A stretch of DNA of 64,000 bases from Letharia columbiana (lineage: Eukaryota > Ascomycota > Lecanoromycetes > Lecanorales > Parmeliaceae). Both the position numbers and the translations under genes were made by a program. Under the pieces are notes generated by a model that saw only the letters and a list, made by a program, of their open reading frames with translations, was not told the DNA's origin and did not search any database. Positions 25,142-40,420 of this stretch are shown here, one piece after another; position 1 is the first letter of the stretch, and the number at the start of each line of letters is the position of its first letter. The stretch covers positions 434,001 through 498,000 of the forward strand of contig NW_023501044.1 of NCBI RefSeq assembly GCF_014066305.1, in the 5' to 3' direction.

Positions 25142-27000
25142 AATTTATTTATTTATAGATTTAAGTTAGCTTATTAATATTAAGAAATTTATTATTTAAT
25201 AGTTAATAATTATACTCTTTATCTTAATTAATATATTTAACTTTATATTAGATATCTTTCTTATATTAATTTTTATTAGTAATTTCTTTAATCTCTTAGA
25301 GTTTGTTATTATTAATAAGATTGAAGATTTATATAAAGATTTTCGCTATATTATTATAATCGCGAAGATAATAAAACTTAAATAACGATATATAAAAAAA
25401 ATTATAAATTTTATATATCGAGAATAAGAGTAAATAATATATCTATATCTCTATCTTATCTATAATTTAAAATCGTTTTTTAAATTTATAAAATAACTTC
25501 TTACTTAGACGTTTTTATTTTAAATTTTAAATTAGTAATATTATTATATTATCTATCTTATAACTTTAAGACTAATATATTTTATTATAATATTTAAATT
25601 AAATCGTAATCGCGCTACGAAGACGCTCTATTATCTTATTTTTTAATACTTATAACTTCTTTATTCTATTATTTATAGCGAATATCTTTCACTTAACGAA
25701 GTTATTTTTAATCTTCTAATAAATTTTAAAATAATATTTATATATTAGAAAGAACGATATTATTTCGATAGAGAAATATTAATTATTTATATAAGCGAAC
25801 TCTATTATTAATAATTATTTTATTTAAATATTTTATCTATTATTAGCGAATACGCGTAAAAAGTATTTTAATATCTAATTTTATTACTTAATCTATTTAT
25901 TAATTTATAAGTAAAAGACGATATTTAGATATCGCTTAATATTAAAATAAAAGTAAATAACGAATTAGAAGTTATTAATAAATATAGAGTTTCTATTATT
26001 AATAATATCGTTTAATATACTATAGCGATATATTAATTTAAAATAAAATACTTTTATTAGCTAAGCGATATCGATTATAATAAATATATAAATATATCTT
26101 ATTATTTTTATAAATTAATTTACTATAATTAGAATAATATTATAAAGAATATTCTTATATTTATTCGTTAATAAGTCGATAATAAAGTTTATAGAAATTT
26201 TCTTTTATAATTTAATAGTAATAAGAAGCGAGTTTAATTCGCTATATAGATAATATTACGAAGCTTTAATTCGCTAATAAACGTTATATATCTTAATATA
26301 ATTAATAGCTTACTTTAAGCTTTTATTTTAATAATATTTATAAATAAGAAGCTTATATATCTTTATAGCGCTAAAAGTATTTTAATAATAAATTATAATA
26401 ATATTTATTAATAAGCTTTTATTTAGATCTTATTTCTAGAGATATAAAGACGATTATTATATCTTAATAATTTCTTAAAATTTAAGATCTATATTTAATT
26501 ATATACGCGACGCTTAATCGCTAGCTTATTAATATTAATTTAAAAAGAGTTTATTTAATTATTATAGACTTATAGATCTTAATTTAATATTTTTATTAAT
26601 CTTTAAAATATATTATAAGTAATCTCTATAAAGACTTTAGATTTATATAAGCGATTTAAAGTCTTAATAACTATAAATAGCGAGTATCGATTTTTAATAA
26701 TTATCGCGTTTAAGTCTCGATAATTAATATAAAGATAAAGTCTTTTATTTTTTTTAGAAATAAAAAGAATTAATACTTTAATTAAGAAAGTTAAATAGTA
26801 GATTTAATCTTTTTAAAGAGAATTCTCTAAATAATATAATAGCTTCGTTAATTTTATTTAAAATAAATTATATAAAAGACTATATAACGACTTCTTATCG
26901 CTTTTAATCTTAATAATATAATTTCTCTATTTAAGCGTAGATAAGATTTCTATTTTTTATTAAAAAAAAAATTATTAAACTCTAATAATTTCTAAAAGAG
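25142..27000 (-). pseudogene. Ty3/gypsy pol remnant (RT and integrase), element G1
   Basis: The minus-strand translation contains two strong signatures. (1) At about 26765-26620 there is an RT segment with KKNKRLYLYINYRDLN and IIIKNRYSL, matching the gypsy block K-K-(D/N)-G-S-L-R-x-C-V-D-Y-R-x-L-N followed by I-K-N-R-Y-P-L. (2) At about 26440-25780 lies the integrase core: NVYQRIKAS, then ILIIVNQFIK (family: L-V-I-V-D-R-F-T-K), then NDIINNRNSIF (family: S-D-R-G-S-x-F-T), then NIKRYLNIVFYL and EFAYINN. Both catalytic Asp codons read Asn, the G-to-A change expected from RIP. The 3' part (25142-25780) is compatible with the integrase C-terminal region and perhaps a chromodomain, but that is less certain. 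Only about 150 bp separate RT from the integrase zinc-finger region, so most of RT and RNase H appears to be deleted. Confidence 0.85.
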
Positions 27001-28660
27001 CTTTAGATTATATATATTTTTTTATTCGCTTCGCGCTATTATAGCTTATATAATCGCGAATATATTTAACTTCTATTTAATAGTTTAAGTAAATTTAATT
27101 AATTCTTTAATCTATAATTTATTAGCGTTAACTTTAAATTACTATTACTTTATTATTAAATTTAATAATACTTATAATTAACTTAGTTTAAATATATTTA
27201 ATACGATATTAAAGCTTTTTTAATTAATAATATAAAAGAATATATTATATTCTTTATTTTAACTTTAGCTATTTACTAATTAATAATTTAATTAATACGC
27301 GTTATAATAATATATACTTTAGCTATTTAATACTTTTAATTATAATAAAATAGCGTTATAAGATTTTAAAATCTATTAAATTATAAAATTTTATAAAATT
27401 AAATTTATATATACTTTAGTATCGAGTAGAGTAATAAGTTATCTCTATTTATTTTAAAGCTTTATTTATTTCTTTATAAAGATAAAAGAGATTACTTCTA
27501 TTAATTATTATTTTTATCTTACTTCTAAGACGATTATAAGACTTAATCTTTTTTCGCTACTACTATATCGATATTAATTATAAATAATTTATCGAGATTT
27601 AAATACTTAAATATTTAATAATCTTTTTTATTATAATAAAAATAACTATTCTTCTTATAAATAGAATTAAAAAATTTAATTTTATATTTTATATTATTAT
27701 CTTAAGTACGCGCTACTTTAACGCCGTCGTTCGAAGTTAATTTAAACTTTAAAATTTAATTCATTAAAGACTTATTCTTAATAAACTCTCTTAAAGACTT
27801 CGAATAGAAATTGTTATTAAAGCGTATATATTCTAAAATCCTTTTCTATATAATAATCTAAATAAGATTTTTTATTATTATTTTAATATACTACTAGTAT
27901 TTAAGATCTTATTCTTAAACTTTAATTTAAATTTAGTTAAGAAGAAATTAATCTAATACTTCTTAGAAAATAAAGATAAATAAATCTTTAATTTCTTTAG
28001 ATAAATCTTAAAAATAGATGTCTTCTAATTAAAGCGATATTTAGTCTTTTTTTACTTTTTATAAATAAGAAGATAGCGATTTACTAAATTCGCTATTAAA
28101 TTAAATAAAAACTATTTAAAGAATTTAAAAGTTATACTCTCTAGACTATAAGTTTAATAATATTTATATTATTAAATATTAAGATTATCTTCTAAAAACT
28201 ATATATAATAAATAATAAAATATTTAGAATTTATAAGAAATTTTATTTCGACTTCGCGAAATTAACGTAGATACTCTCTCTTACTAATATTCTTATAAGA
28301 ATATATTCTTTTAAAGCGAAGTATTTTAATTTTAATTAATATATTTATTAAAAACGCGATAATAATTAATATAAATAGATTTTCGCTAGTTATAAATAGT
28401 AAGCTAGTATTATAAAGTTTATAATTATAAACCTTTAATATAGCTAATTCTTATTCTTATTTTAAATAATAATTTTTAATCTTAATAATTATAAGACGTT
28501 ATTTTATAATAAGATCTTTTATTAATAAGAAATTCTTAAATTTATTATCGACGCTATAGCGACTATTAATATTATCTTTATTTTTTATTATATAATTAAG
28601 AGATATTTGCGATATCGTAATAATAATAAAAAATTTTCCTTAAAAGATAAAGAGATTAGA
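27001..28660 (-). pseudogene. Probable 5' part (gag/protease) of gypsy element G1
   Basis: This continues upstream of the RT block on the minus strand, with retained CpG words throughout (for example AACGCCGTCGTTCGAAG near 27721). Position and composition fit the gag and protease portion of G1. I could not recognise a zinc knuckle or protease motif through the RIP damage, so the assignment rests on position only. Confidence 0.4.
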
Positions 28661-28669
28661 ATTATAAGA

Positions 28670-28895
28670 GCGTAGTTTATTAGCGATTAGCTAGCGAATA
28701 TAAGCTATAAAAGATATAATATTACTATAAAATTTAATAATATATTTAATAGTAGAATTTATCTTTAAAAAATATTAAAACTTTAAGATATATAAAATAA
28801 ATCTATATTCGTTAAGTCTTTAAGTATATAAGATATATTATTAAAATTAAATTCTAAAAGAAATCTCTAATATAATATATGCGATATCGACGTCT
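28670..28895. repeat. LTR-like dispersed repeat (copy 1)
   Basis: About 220 bp, from CGTAGTTTATTAGCGATTAG to a stretch ending AAGAAATCTCTAATA, are repeated at 53935-54148 in the same orientation. It lies at the expected 5' side of minus-strand G1, so it may be a 5' LTR, with the second copy a solo LTR. No matching copy was seen at the 3' side of G1. It could also belong to a different element. Confidence 0.45.
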
Positions 28896-29492
28896 TAGCG
28901 TAATTAGCGCTAAGGTCTATAATAGTATTAAATCTAATATTAATTATTATTTAATATTATTAATTTAAAAATAATAAATATATAAATAAATATATATAAT
29001 AGAATAAGATAAAGTTAAATTTAAAAATCTTAAATTTATATATATAATTAGTTATAAATTTAAGATTATTATATCTTTTAATTAGATCGACTAAGTTATT
29101 ATAGATAAATAAATTAATATTCATAATTATTAAAATCTCTTACTTTACTTTTAATCCTTTAATAACTTTACTATTTTCTTTTAAAAATTATAATTATTTT
29201 TTTAAATTATAAAGCGAAGATTACGCTTTTTAATAAGATAAAAATTTTAAAATTTAATCTTATAGTTATTAAAGTATAAGAATCTCAAATATCGCTTATT
29301 AAAGTTCGCTTCTTAAAGTACGCTCGATAGCTCTAGGCCTAATTAAAAGATAGATATATATTATTTAATTTTAAAATAACTTTTTTATCTTCTATTAGAA
29401 TTCTTTAATTCTTTTTTTTAAATTATAGAATATAATATAAGCTTTTAAATATAAAAAGTATTATTAAATTTAATCTTATAAATATTAAAGAG

Positions 29493-30534
29493 TATTAGTC
29501 GAAAAGATATAGTATAATATAAGATATTAATCTATTATACTATACTCTAATATAATATAGATTATTAAGATTTATATAATTTCATATCTAATATAATATA
29601 GAATCTTAGCGAGATATACTACGATATAATATATCTATAATATTATATTATAAAATAATATATATATAGAATATCTCGTTAAGATTTCTATATTTAGAAG
29701 TATAAATAGCTATTCTAGTTATTATTCTAATCTATTATAGCTAATACTATTATAACTAATATTATTATAACTAATACTATTATAACTAATACTATTATAA
29801 CTAATACTATTATAGCTAATACTATTATAACTAATACTATTATAACTAATACTATTATAACTAATACTACTATAATTAATACTATTATAGCTAATACTAT
29901 TATAGCTATTATATAATAGTAGACTATTTAAATAATAAATAGTAATAGCTATAATAGTAGTAGCTGTTAAAATATTAGATATATAATATATAGAACGAAC
30001 GAATTAATTCTCTAAAACCTCTTCGAGATTAGATTTTAAATATAATATAAAATTAGATAACTAAAGAATATAATAACTAAAATATATAGAGATTATATTT
30101 CGATAGTAGCTATAATAATAATAGTTATAATAGTAAGTAATAGTTATAATAGTAATAGTTATAATAATAGTAGCTATAGTAGTAATAGATATAATAGTAC
30201 TAGCTATAGTAGTATTAGCTATAATAGTACTAGCTATAATAATATATCGAATAAGAGTAGATATAATTAGTTATTAATTAGAATAATAATTAGAATAGCT
30301 ACTTTATACTTCTAAATATAGAAATCTTAACGGAGATATTTTATATATATATTATTTTATAATATAATATTACAGATATTTTATACCGTAATATATCTCG
30401 TTAAGATCTCGAACTCATTTTAGAAAAATAAAATAGTATTCGACTCTATTTATACTATACTCGAGTACGATATAATATTACTTAATATAAAATATTTTAT
30501 AAAATATATTATATCTTTTCGACTAGTATTAAAT
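29493..30534. mobile_element. Foldback element FB-2, RIP-mutated, nested in Y3
   Basis: The termini TATTAGTCGAAAAGATATA and TATATCTTTTCGACTAGTA are inverted repeats and correspond to the CTGGCCGGAAAG terminus of unmutated FB-1. The element is flanked by the 6-bp direct repeat AAAGAG (29487-29492 and 30535-30540). The inner part holds a 15-bp minisatellite (ACTATTATAACTAAT, about 29745-29905) and its inverted counterpart (about 30105-30250), so the whole element can fold back. Its length (1042 bp) closely matches FB-1 (1060 bp). No transposase. Confidence 0.85.
29745..29910. repeat. 15-bp minisatellite in FB-2 left half
   Basis: About eleven tandem copies of ACTATTATAACTAAT or ACTATTATAGCTAAT. 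It is the RIP-converted form of the (CCATGGCTACCACTA)-type units in FB-1. The copies are nearly identical, which fits either recent expansion or uniform conversion of every CpA/TpG. Confidence 0.85.
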
Positions 30535-30835
30535 AAAGAGTAAAGAATTTAAATATCGCTTATTAAAGTTCGCTCGATAGCTCTAATTAAAAAATAGAGA
30601 TATATTATTTAATTTTAAAACAACTTTTTATTTTCTATTAGAATTTTTTAATTATTTTTTTAAATTATAGAACGTAATATAAGCTTTTAAATTAAAAAAG
30701 ATTATTAAGATTTAGTCTTATAATTATTTAAAGATAAAGAATTTAAATATCGCTTATTAAAGTTCGCTTATTAAATTTACTCGATAGCTCTAATGAAAAA
30801 AAAGATTATAAATTTAATTTATAAACTTAAATTCG

Positions 30836-30968
30836 TTATAAATAATATAATAGAGAGTAATAAGATAAAGGAAATTAAGAGATATAATTAGATAATCTTA
30901 TTAATTTAATACTTTAAATATTAGAAATATAAATCTATTTTTATATTATATAATAATTATACTTAATA
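30836..30968. other. Short RIP-degraded spacer
   Basis: A/T-rich DNA between Y3 and the 5' LTR of L1; nothing recognisable. Confidence 0.6.
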
Positions 30969-31133
30969 TATTACGAGCGTATTTTTAATATATTACTTAG
31001 CTCTATAACTAGCGAGCCTTAACGAAGATATCCTCTATTATATTATATCTTCTTTTTATATATATAATTCGATAGTCTTATTATTCTCATTCTATCTTAC
31101 TTATACTAATATATCTCTATACTAGTTCTAATA
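30969..31133 (+). repeat. L1 5' LTR
   Basis: It starts TATTACGAGCG and ends AGTTCTAATA. Reversing RIP at the ends gives TGTTA...TAACA, the usual TG/CA LTR boundaries. Internal landmark: CTCTATAACTAGCGAGCCTT. Confidence 0.85.
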
Positions 31134-32881
31134 TTATAATAAGACTTCTTTATTTTCCCAACTCGGCGAAGAGAATTAATAGATTTTTTACTTTCTATTC
31201 AAAGTAAGCGATCGAGCCTAATAAAGAAAACGCTGGGTATTTCTATTATATAGAATATCATATATTTAAATTATTAGATATCTATATTACTCGAAAGAAT
31301 CTATATTAAATAATTTATATTATTAACGATAGTCTAATCTATTAAAAAACGAGTTCTCTATATCAAAAATAAGAAATTCTTCTCCGCTTCGCCTTTCTCA
31401 TAAAAAGTCTTTATAATTACGGCTAATAAACCCTCTAGACGAATTACTATTATTCGATAAAGATACTATTTAAAGTATTTATAGTCTTTACGACGACTTA
31501 ATTAATTAAGAAACGAGTATTATAGACCCTCGCAAAGGAAAGTACTATTTTGAGAGTTATAGTTAAATTTCAACACTCAAAATAGAGATCTATTACCTTT
31601 CTCAACTCGTATACGCCTTCACAGTATTCGAAGTTTTAGAGACCTCTTTATTTCATTCGATATTTCATACTCTTCTTTCCTTTTTCGTTCTTATCTATAT
31701 TTAATATATTATAAATTTCGACTTAAATTCACCTATATTAACACTAAGATATCTCTCTTTATATCGTCGATTATCTATATATCGCGATTAATCTCTATCT
31801 TATATACGACGATTTATATAGAAGATATTTATCTCTTAACTCGTTATTACTCCATATATTATATATATAGCAATCTCTATCTACTAAGAATCTTTATTAG
31901 CGTTATCGTAGATTTAATGAGTTAGCTAGAGAGGAATTAGACTTAAGAACCTAAGATATAAGACTAAAACTCGACTAATATCTCTATCCTTCCGTTCTCA
32001 TTTCCCCCCGTCTCTTATCTTTATCTATATTACAAGATTTCGAAGTATTAAGAGTATATCGATATCGATATCGATTAATCTCGCTATAGTTAGTTAGATA
32101 GCTACTTAGTTCGAGACTATCAAATTTATCTATATTTAATAATATTAATAAATCTAAATTTAAGAACTAAGAAAATAAGAATTATAAATAAACTTAGTCT
32201 TAATAAAGACTATTATTCTATTAACGCTTTTTAGATAAACTATATCGTATCGCGTCTTAAAGAAAGCGCTATCGAGTATACGATATCTAGATATCAAAAG
32301 ACTATAAAAAATTCTTATCTCTTAATCGACGACCTTCTAAATTAACTACGTGATCTTTATAAGACTTTATTAAATATTATTCGATAAAGAAATATTTATA
32401 ACTATTTAATCTTTAGAAGATATAATAATTAGTTATTTTTCGAGTATTATATAAAGTTTATAAAATATATCGCGTATATATAGAAGTATAGCAATAAAGA
32501 ATATTAGATTAATATTATTTAGCTAGATCTTATAATCGACTTAAAAAATAGAATAAACCTTTATCTTTAGAATAAATATACTATATATAAAAGAAAGTAA
32601 ATATTACTAGATTTAAAGAAATATCTTATTATATTAGAATATCGTAATTTAATATATATAGAACGACTAATAAATAAGAAAGTAAAGATATTTACTAAAT
32701 AGTATATTAAAGCGAGACTCGAAGATATATATAAAATTACCTAATAAATATACGCTATTATTTCTTATTCTTAATCTAGAGAAATATAGGCGATAAGTTC
32801 GATAAATATGGTTATATAAACGTATTAGATCTATAAGTTAAATTTTTTTATAACGATATAGTTATAAGAAAGGCAATAGGC

Positions 32882-33790
32882 GAATTATATTTAAGTTACG
32901 AAATTAGTTATAAGCCCGATAAAACTTCGAATATCATATTTTTAAACGAATTAAAACCATCCGATCTTTAGAAGTAACCTTATTTTTTTATATTCGCAAA
33001 TCGATTTCTTAGGCCTATATTACTAAATAATAACCTTATATTAGACCTATTAATTAGGCTCCCCTTATTATTATATATCTAAACGATCCTTTCAAAGCTA
33101 TAATACGTTATCTATAAACCTTACTATCGCCGTTAATAGTCTCGATCAATATCGACTATATAGCGTCTTATAAAGAAACTTATATTGAAAACTATTTAAT
33201 ATTAAATTTAAGAGTCTTAGCGTCTACGGCTCGATTCGACTTCAAGAGACCTTAATTAATTAGATCGTATTATTTTATAGATTTTTTTATTATTATAAAA
33301 ATAAGTATTAAATAGACTATTCTATATAATAAACTCGTTTTTTAATTACTATTTATTTAATTCTTTATAAATCTTCGTTAAATTAAAAGCTTCTTAACGC
33401 TATAATAAAGTACTATCGACGATACGCTAGCGAAATCTCTAGCGCGATATTACTATCTATTGTCGTCGTTATTCGAAGAAAAATACTAATTTAATCTAAT
33501 ATAGTATATATTAAAAGTTCTTTATTTTTACTATATTTTTTTATATATATATATTATAATATTTAATTCTTTCGAAAGGACTATAGTAAGAAAATTAAAG
33601 AAGAACTTAGAGATTCTTACTTTATATATAGATAAGATATAATCTATATCTTTTAGAATCTCTAGATAAATCTTCTTTAATTAAGATTTATAGAGACTAT
33701 AAATATTTAAAGATATAAGATAAGTAATAGACTTATATCTTCGATCTATTAGCTATAGAGACTATAACTATTTAAAAGAGAGAAGAGTAC
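32882..33790 (+). pseudogene. L1 internal relic reading frame, unknown protein
   Basis: A plus-strand frame beginning at 32882 reads ELYLSYEISYKPDKTSN, then LNELKPSDL, then a RIP-type stop. It continues in frame to FANRFLRPI and, after an apparent frameshift near 33065, to LNDPFKAIIRYL and SINIDYIASYKETYIEN. L2 carries the same region in worse condition near 43960-44300. Most stops are TAA or TAG replacing likely CAA/CAG. The protein family is not recognised. The short DNA stretch encoding LNELKPSD is shared with the X family. Confidence 0.45.
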
Positions 33791-33953
33791 TATTATAAGC
33801 GTATTCTTAATATATTACTTAGCTCTATAACTAGCGAGCCTTAACGAAGATATTCTCTATTATATTATATCTTCTTTCCATATATATAATTCGATAGTCT
33901 TATTATTCTATTCTATCTTACTTATATAATATATCTCTATATTAATTCTAATA
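33791..33953 (+). repeat. L1 3' LTR
   Basis: It starts TATTATAAGCG and ends AATTCTAATA. It is nearly identical to the 5' LTR but shows different individual C/T and G/A changes, as expected when RIP hits each copy independently. Confidence 0.85.
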
Positions 33954-33958
33954 TAAAA

Positions 33959-38069
<4,111 letters not shown>

Positions 38070-38747
38070 TAGTTAAAGCTCGATATAGCGAAATTCGAGT
38101 TAATAAAACTCTCGTTATAGCGAAGAAACTTCGTAGATTTTATATGAATTTCATATAAATAAGAGAAACTCTCGCTATAGCTCTATAATGAAATAATTTC
38201 TTTAAATTAACGAAATAGTTAAAACTTCTATTAATTCTTTTATATCTTTAATAGTTTTATTATCTATAAAAAACGACGAAAAGCTATTAAAGATAGTTAA
38301 AGAAAGACTTTACGAATTTAATATAAGAGTAAATTTAATAAGAAGTAAACTTCTAACTTCTATAACTATTAATAATAGTAGAAATTCGACTATTCTCTTA
38401 ATATCTCTATTTCTAACGAAATTCTTTTAAATAAATATATTTATCTTAATAAAGATCTTATTCTTTCTTAGAAGACTAGAGTATAATAAACGACGAATAT
38501 ATTTAAGATTATTCTTACTCGCTATAATAAGAAATATAAGATTAAATTAAATAAGAAGATAGAAGAGATAGCTATAATATCGCTATTAGAGATCTTCTTT
38601 ATATTAAAAGTTCTTTAAATATATAAGAAATAGTAGAAATATTAAGATATAGATCTTATAAAGATCTTACGAAAGTATAAAAGAAGTTATAACTTCGTAA
38701 GATTATTAAACTACGTTTAGATAAGTTAAATAGCTAGTATAAAACAT
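38070..38747 (+). pseudogene. Moderately preserved relic, possibly coding, unknown
   Basis: CpG content rises sharply (AGCTCGATATAGCGAAATTCG at the start; AAACGACGAAAAGC near 38269). Between about 38230 and 38700 the plus strand has semi-open frames. One reads KNDEKLLKIVKERLYEFNIR; another reads a Ser/Asn/Leu-rich segment. Stops are mostly TAA/TAG. No family is recognised. It ends where the 5'-truncated Y4 begins. Confidence 0.3.
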
Positions 38748-39049
38748 TAACTTAGTTATCGCGAATAAATAAATTAGCGTTCGTAACTATTAAAAAATAG
38801 ATATAGATTATTTAATTTTAGAATAACTTTTTTATTTTCTATTAAAATTTTAAGATTTTTTTTTAAATTATAGAATAAAATATAAGCTTTTAGAGAAAAA
38901 AAAATTCTTAAATTTAGTCTTATAATTATTAAAGCGTAAGAAATTCAAATATCGCTTATTAAAGTTCGCTTATTAAAGATCGCTTATCTATTTACTCGAT
39001 AGCTCTAATTAAAAAAAAATTATAAATTAAATATATAGATCTTTACTCG
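38748..39049 (+). mobile_element. Y-family element, copy Y4 (5'-truncated)
   Basis: It contains the internal Y unit (TAGAATAACTTTTTTATTTT, AAATATCGCTTATTAAAGTT, TTTACTCGATAGCTCTAATT) and the right end TAGATCTTTACTCG. The usual left terminus is missing. It abuts the oppositely oriented Y5. Confidence 0.7.
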
Positions 39050-39261
39050 TATATATATAACGAATAAAGATTTATAAATTAAATTTATAATTTTTTTTTA
39101 AATTAGAGCTATCGAGTAAATAGATAAGCGATCTTTAATAAGCGAACTTTAATAATTAATATTTGAATTCCTTATACTTTAATAATTATAGAATTAAATT
39201 TAATAATTCTTTTTTTCTAAAAGTATTAAGGAAATAAATAACTGAGTTATAAATTTATAGT

Positions 39262-39335
39262 AATATAAAAGATATTTATTATTCTATATATCTATAGAAT
39301 AGATATGTGTAGTATTAAGCTACGCTAGGTTTAAT
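39262..39335. repeat. Dispersed repeat (copy 2 of 3)
   Basis: It contains ATTATTCTATATATCTATAG and TTAAGCTACGCTAG, matching 18674-18745. It keeps a TATGTGTAG word that RIP would normally remove, so this copy is less mutated. It lies inside Y5. Confidence 0.5.
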
Positions 39336-39722
39336 TAAATAATAGCTCTAAAGAAGATCTTAACGTATCGTAATAAAAAGCTTATATTTTATTCTATAAT
39401 TTAAAAAAAATCTTAAAATTTTAATAGAAAATAAAAAAGTTATTTTAAAATTAAATAATATATATCTAATTAGAGCTATTCGACTATCGAGCGAACTTTA
39501 ATAAGCGATACTTAAATTTATTACGCTTTAATAATTATAAGACTTAATTTTAAAATTCTTAAAAATTCGAAAAGTATAAATAGCGCTTTAAAATAATAAA
39601 AAAAAAAAAAAATTTAATAGAAAATAAAAAAGTTATTCTATATATTAATAATATATATCTATTTTTTTAATAAGAGAGACGCGAAAGAGCGAGATTTTAA
39701 TAGTTATAAATATTAATTTATT

Positions 39723-40304
39723 AGTATATATAAAAGAATAAGATAGAACTAACTTAGAAAATCTTAAATTTATATATATAGTTAGTTATAAATTTATTAG
39801 ATCTACGCTTTTTAATTAAATATCGTAGATGAATAAATTAATATTTATAATTATTAAAAAATAGATATACGTTATTAACATATAGAATAACATTTTTATT
39901 TTCTATTAACTTTTTAAGTTTTTTTTTTAAGTTATAGAACGAAATATAAGCTTTTAGATAAAAAAAGAATTTCTAAATTTAGTCTTATAATTATTAGAGC
40001 GCAAGGAATTGAAATATCGCTTATTAAAGTTCGCTCGATAGCCGAATAGCCCTAATTAAAAAATAGATATACATTATTTAATTTTAAAATAACCTTTTTA
40101 TTTTCTATTATAATTTCGAGATTTCTTCTTTAAACTATAGAATAAAATGTGGGCTTTTAGAAAAAATCGTAATTTTTAAATTTAGTCTTATAATTATTAA
40201 AGCGTAAGGAATTCAAATATCGCTTATTAAAGATCGCTTATCTATTTACTCGATAGCTCTAATTAAAAAAGAGATTATAAATTTAATTTATAGATCTTTA
40301 CTCG
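39723..40304 (+). mobile_element. Y-family element, copy Y6, with 6-bp target duplication
   Basis: A complete plus-strand Y with two internal units, starting AGTATATATAAAAGAATAAG and ending TAGATCTTTACTCG. It is inserted in Y5 and flanked by TTTATT on both sides (39717-39722 and 40305-40310). Removing the element plus one TTTATT restores a sequence matching the uninterrupted minus-strand copy Y8 near 58748. This is the best available definition of the family's ends. Confidence 0.8.
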
Positions 40305-40420
40305 TTTATTTATAATAACTTAGTCGATCTAGCTAAAAGACGTAATAATCTTAAATTTATAATTAATTATATATATAAATTTAAGATTTTCTAATTTAGC
40401 TCTATCTTATTCTTTTATAT

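Larger units (their letters stand above)
28990..30835 (+). mobile_element. Y-family element with three internal units, copy Y3
   Basis: It starts at ATATATATAATAGAATAAGA and ends at AATTTATAAACTTAAATTCG. Three tandem internal units of about 240 bp are present. Each carries TCTATTAGAATT or a variant, an AATTATAGAA/TAAGCTTTTA block, and AAATATCGCTTATTAAAGTT. The second unit is split by foldback element FB-2 (29493-30534). No coding capacity. Confidence 0.75.
30969..33953 (+). mobile_element. LTR retroelement L1, about 3 kb, apparently non-autonomous
   Basis: It is bounded by LTRs of about 165 and 163 bp. The same LTR family bounds L2 at 42095-46994. The expected 5-bp duplication is imperfect (TAATA on the left, TAAAA on the right). 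The interior is about 2.66 kb, short for an autonomous element, and I recognised no reverse transcriptase, integrase, RNase H or protease motif. RIP is moderate: un-RIPed patches such as CCCAACTCGGCGAAGAG and CATTTCCCCCCGTCTC survive. It may be a LARD- or TRIM-like derivative or carry an unfamiliar protein. The orientation is arbitrary, set by the LTR order and the relic frame. Confidence 0.8.
39060..40420 (-). mobile_element. Y-family element, copy Y5 (host of Y6)
   Basis: This minus-strand Y copy has its right terminus at 39060 (CGAATAAAGATTTATAAATT) and its left terminus near 40420 (TCTTATTCTTTTATAT). It is interrupted twice: by about 130 bp of foreign sequence (about 39235-39365) that includes the dispersed repeat at 39262, and by the complete nested element Y6. 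Removing both rejoins recognisable Y sequence. Confidence 0.75.

Noticed and set aside
29745..30250. CRISPR-like array from regular 15-bp repeats
   Set aside because: The units are directly adjacent with no unique spacers and are explained as the minisatellite of foldback element FB-2.
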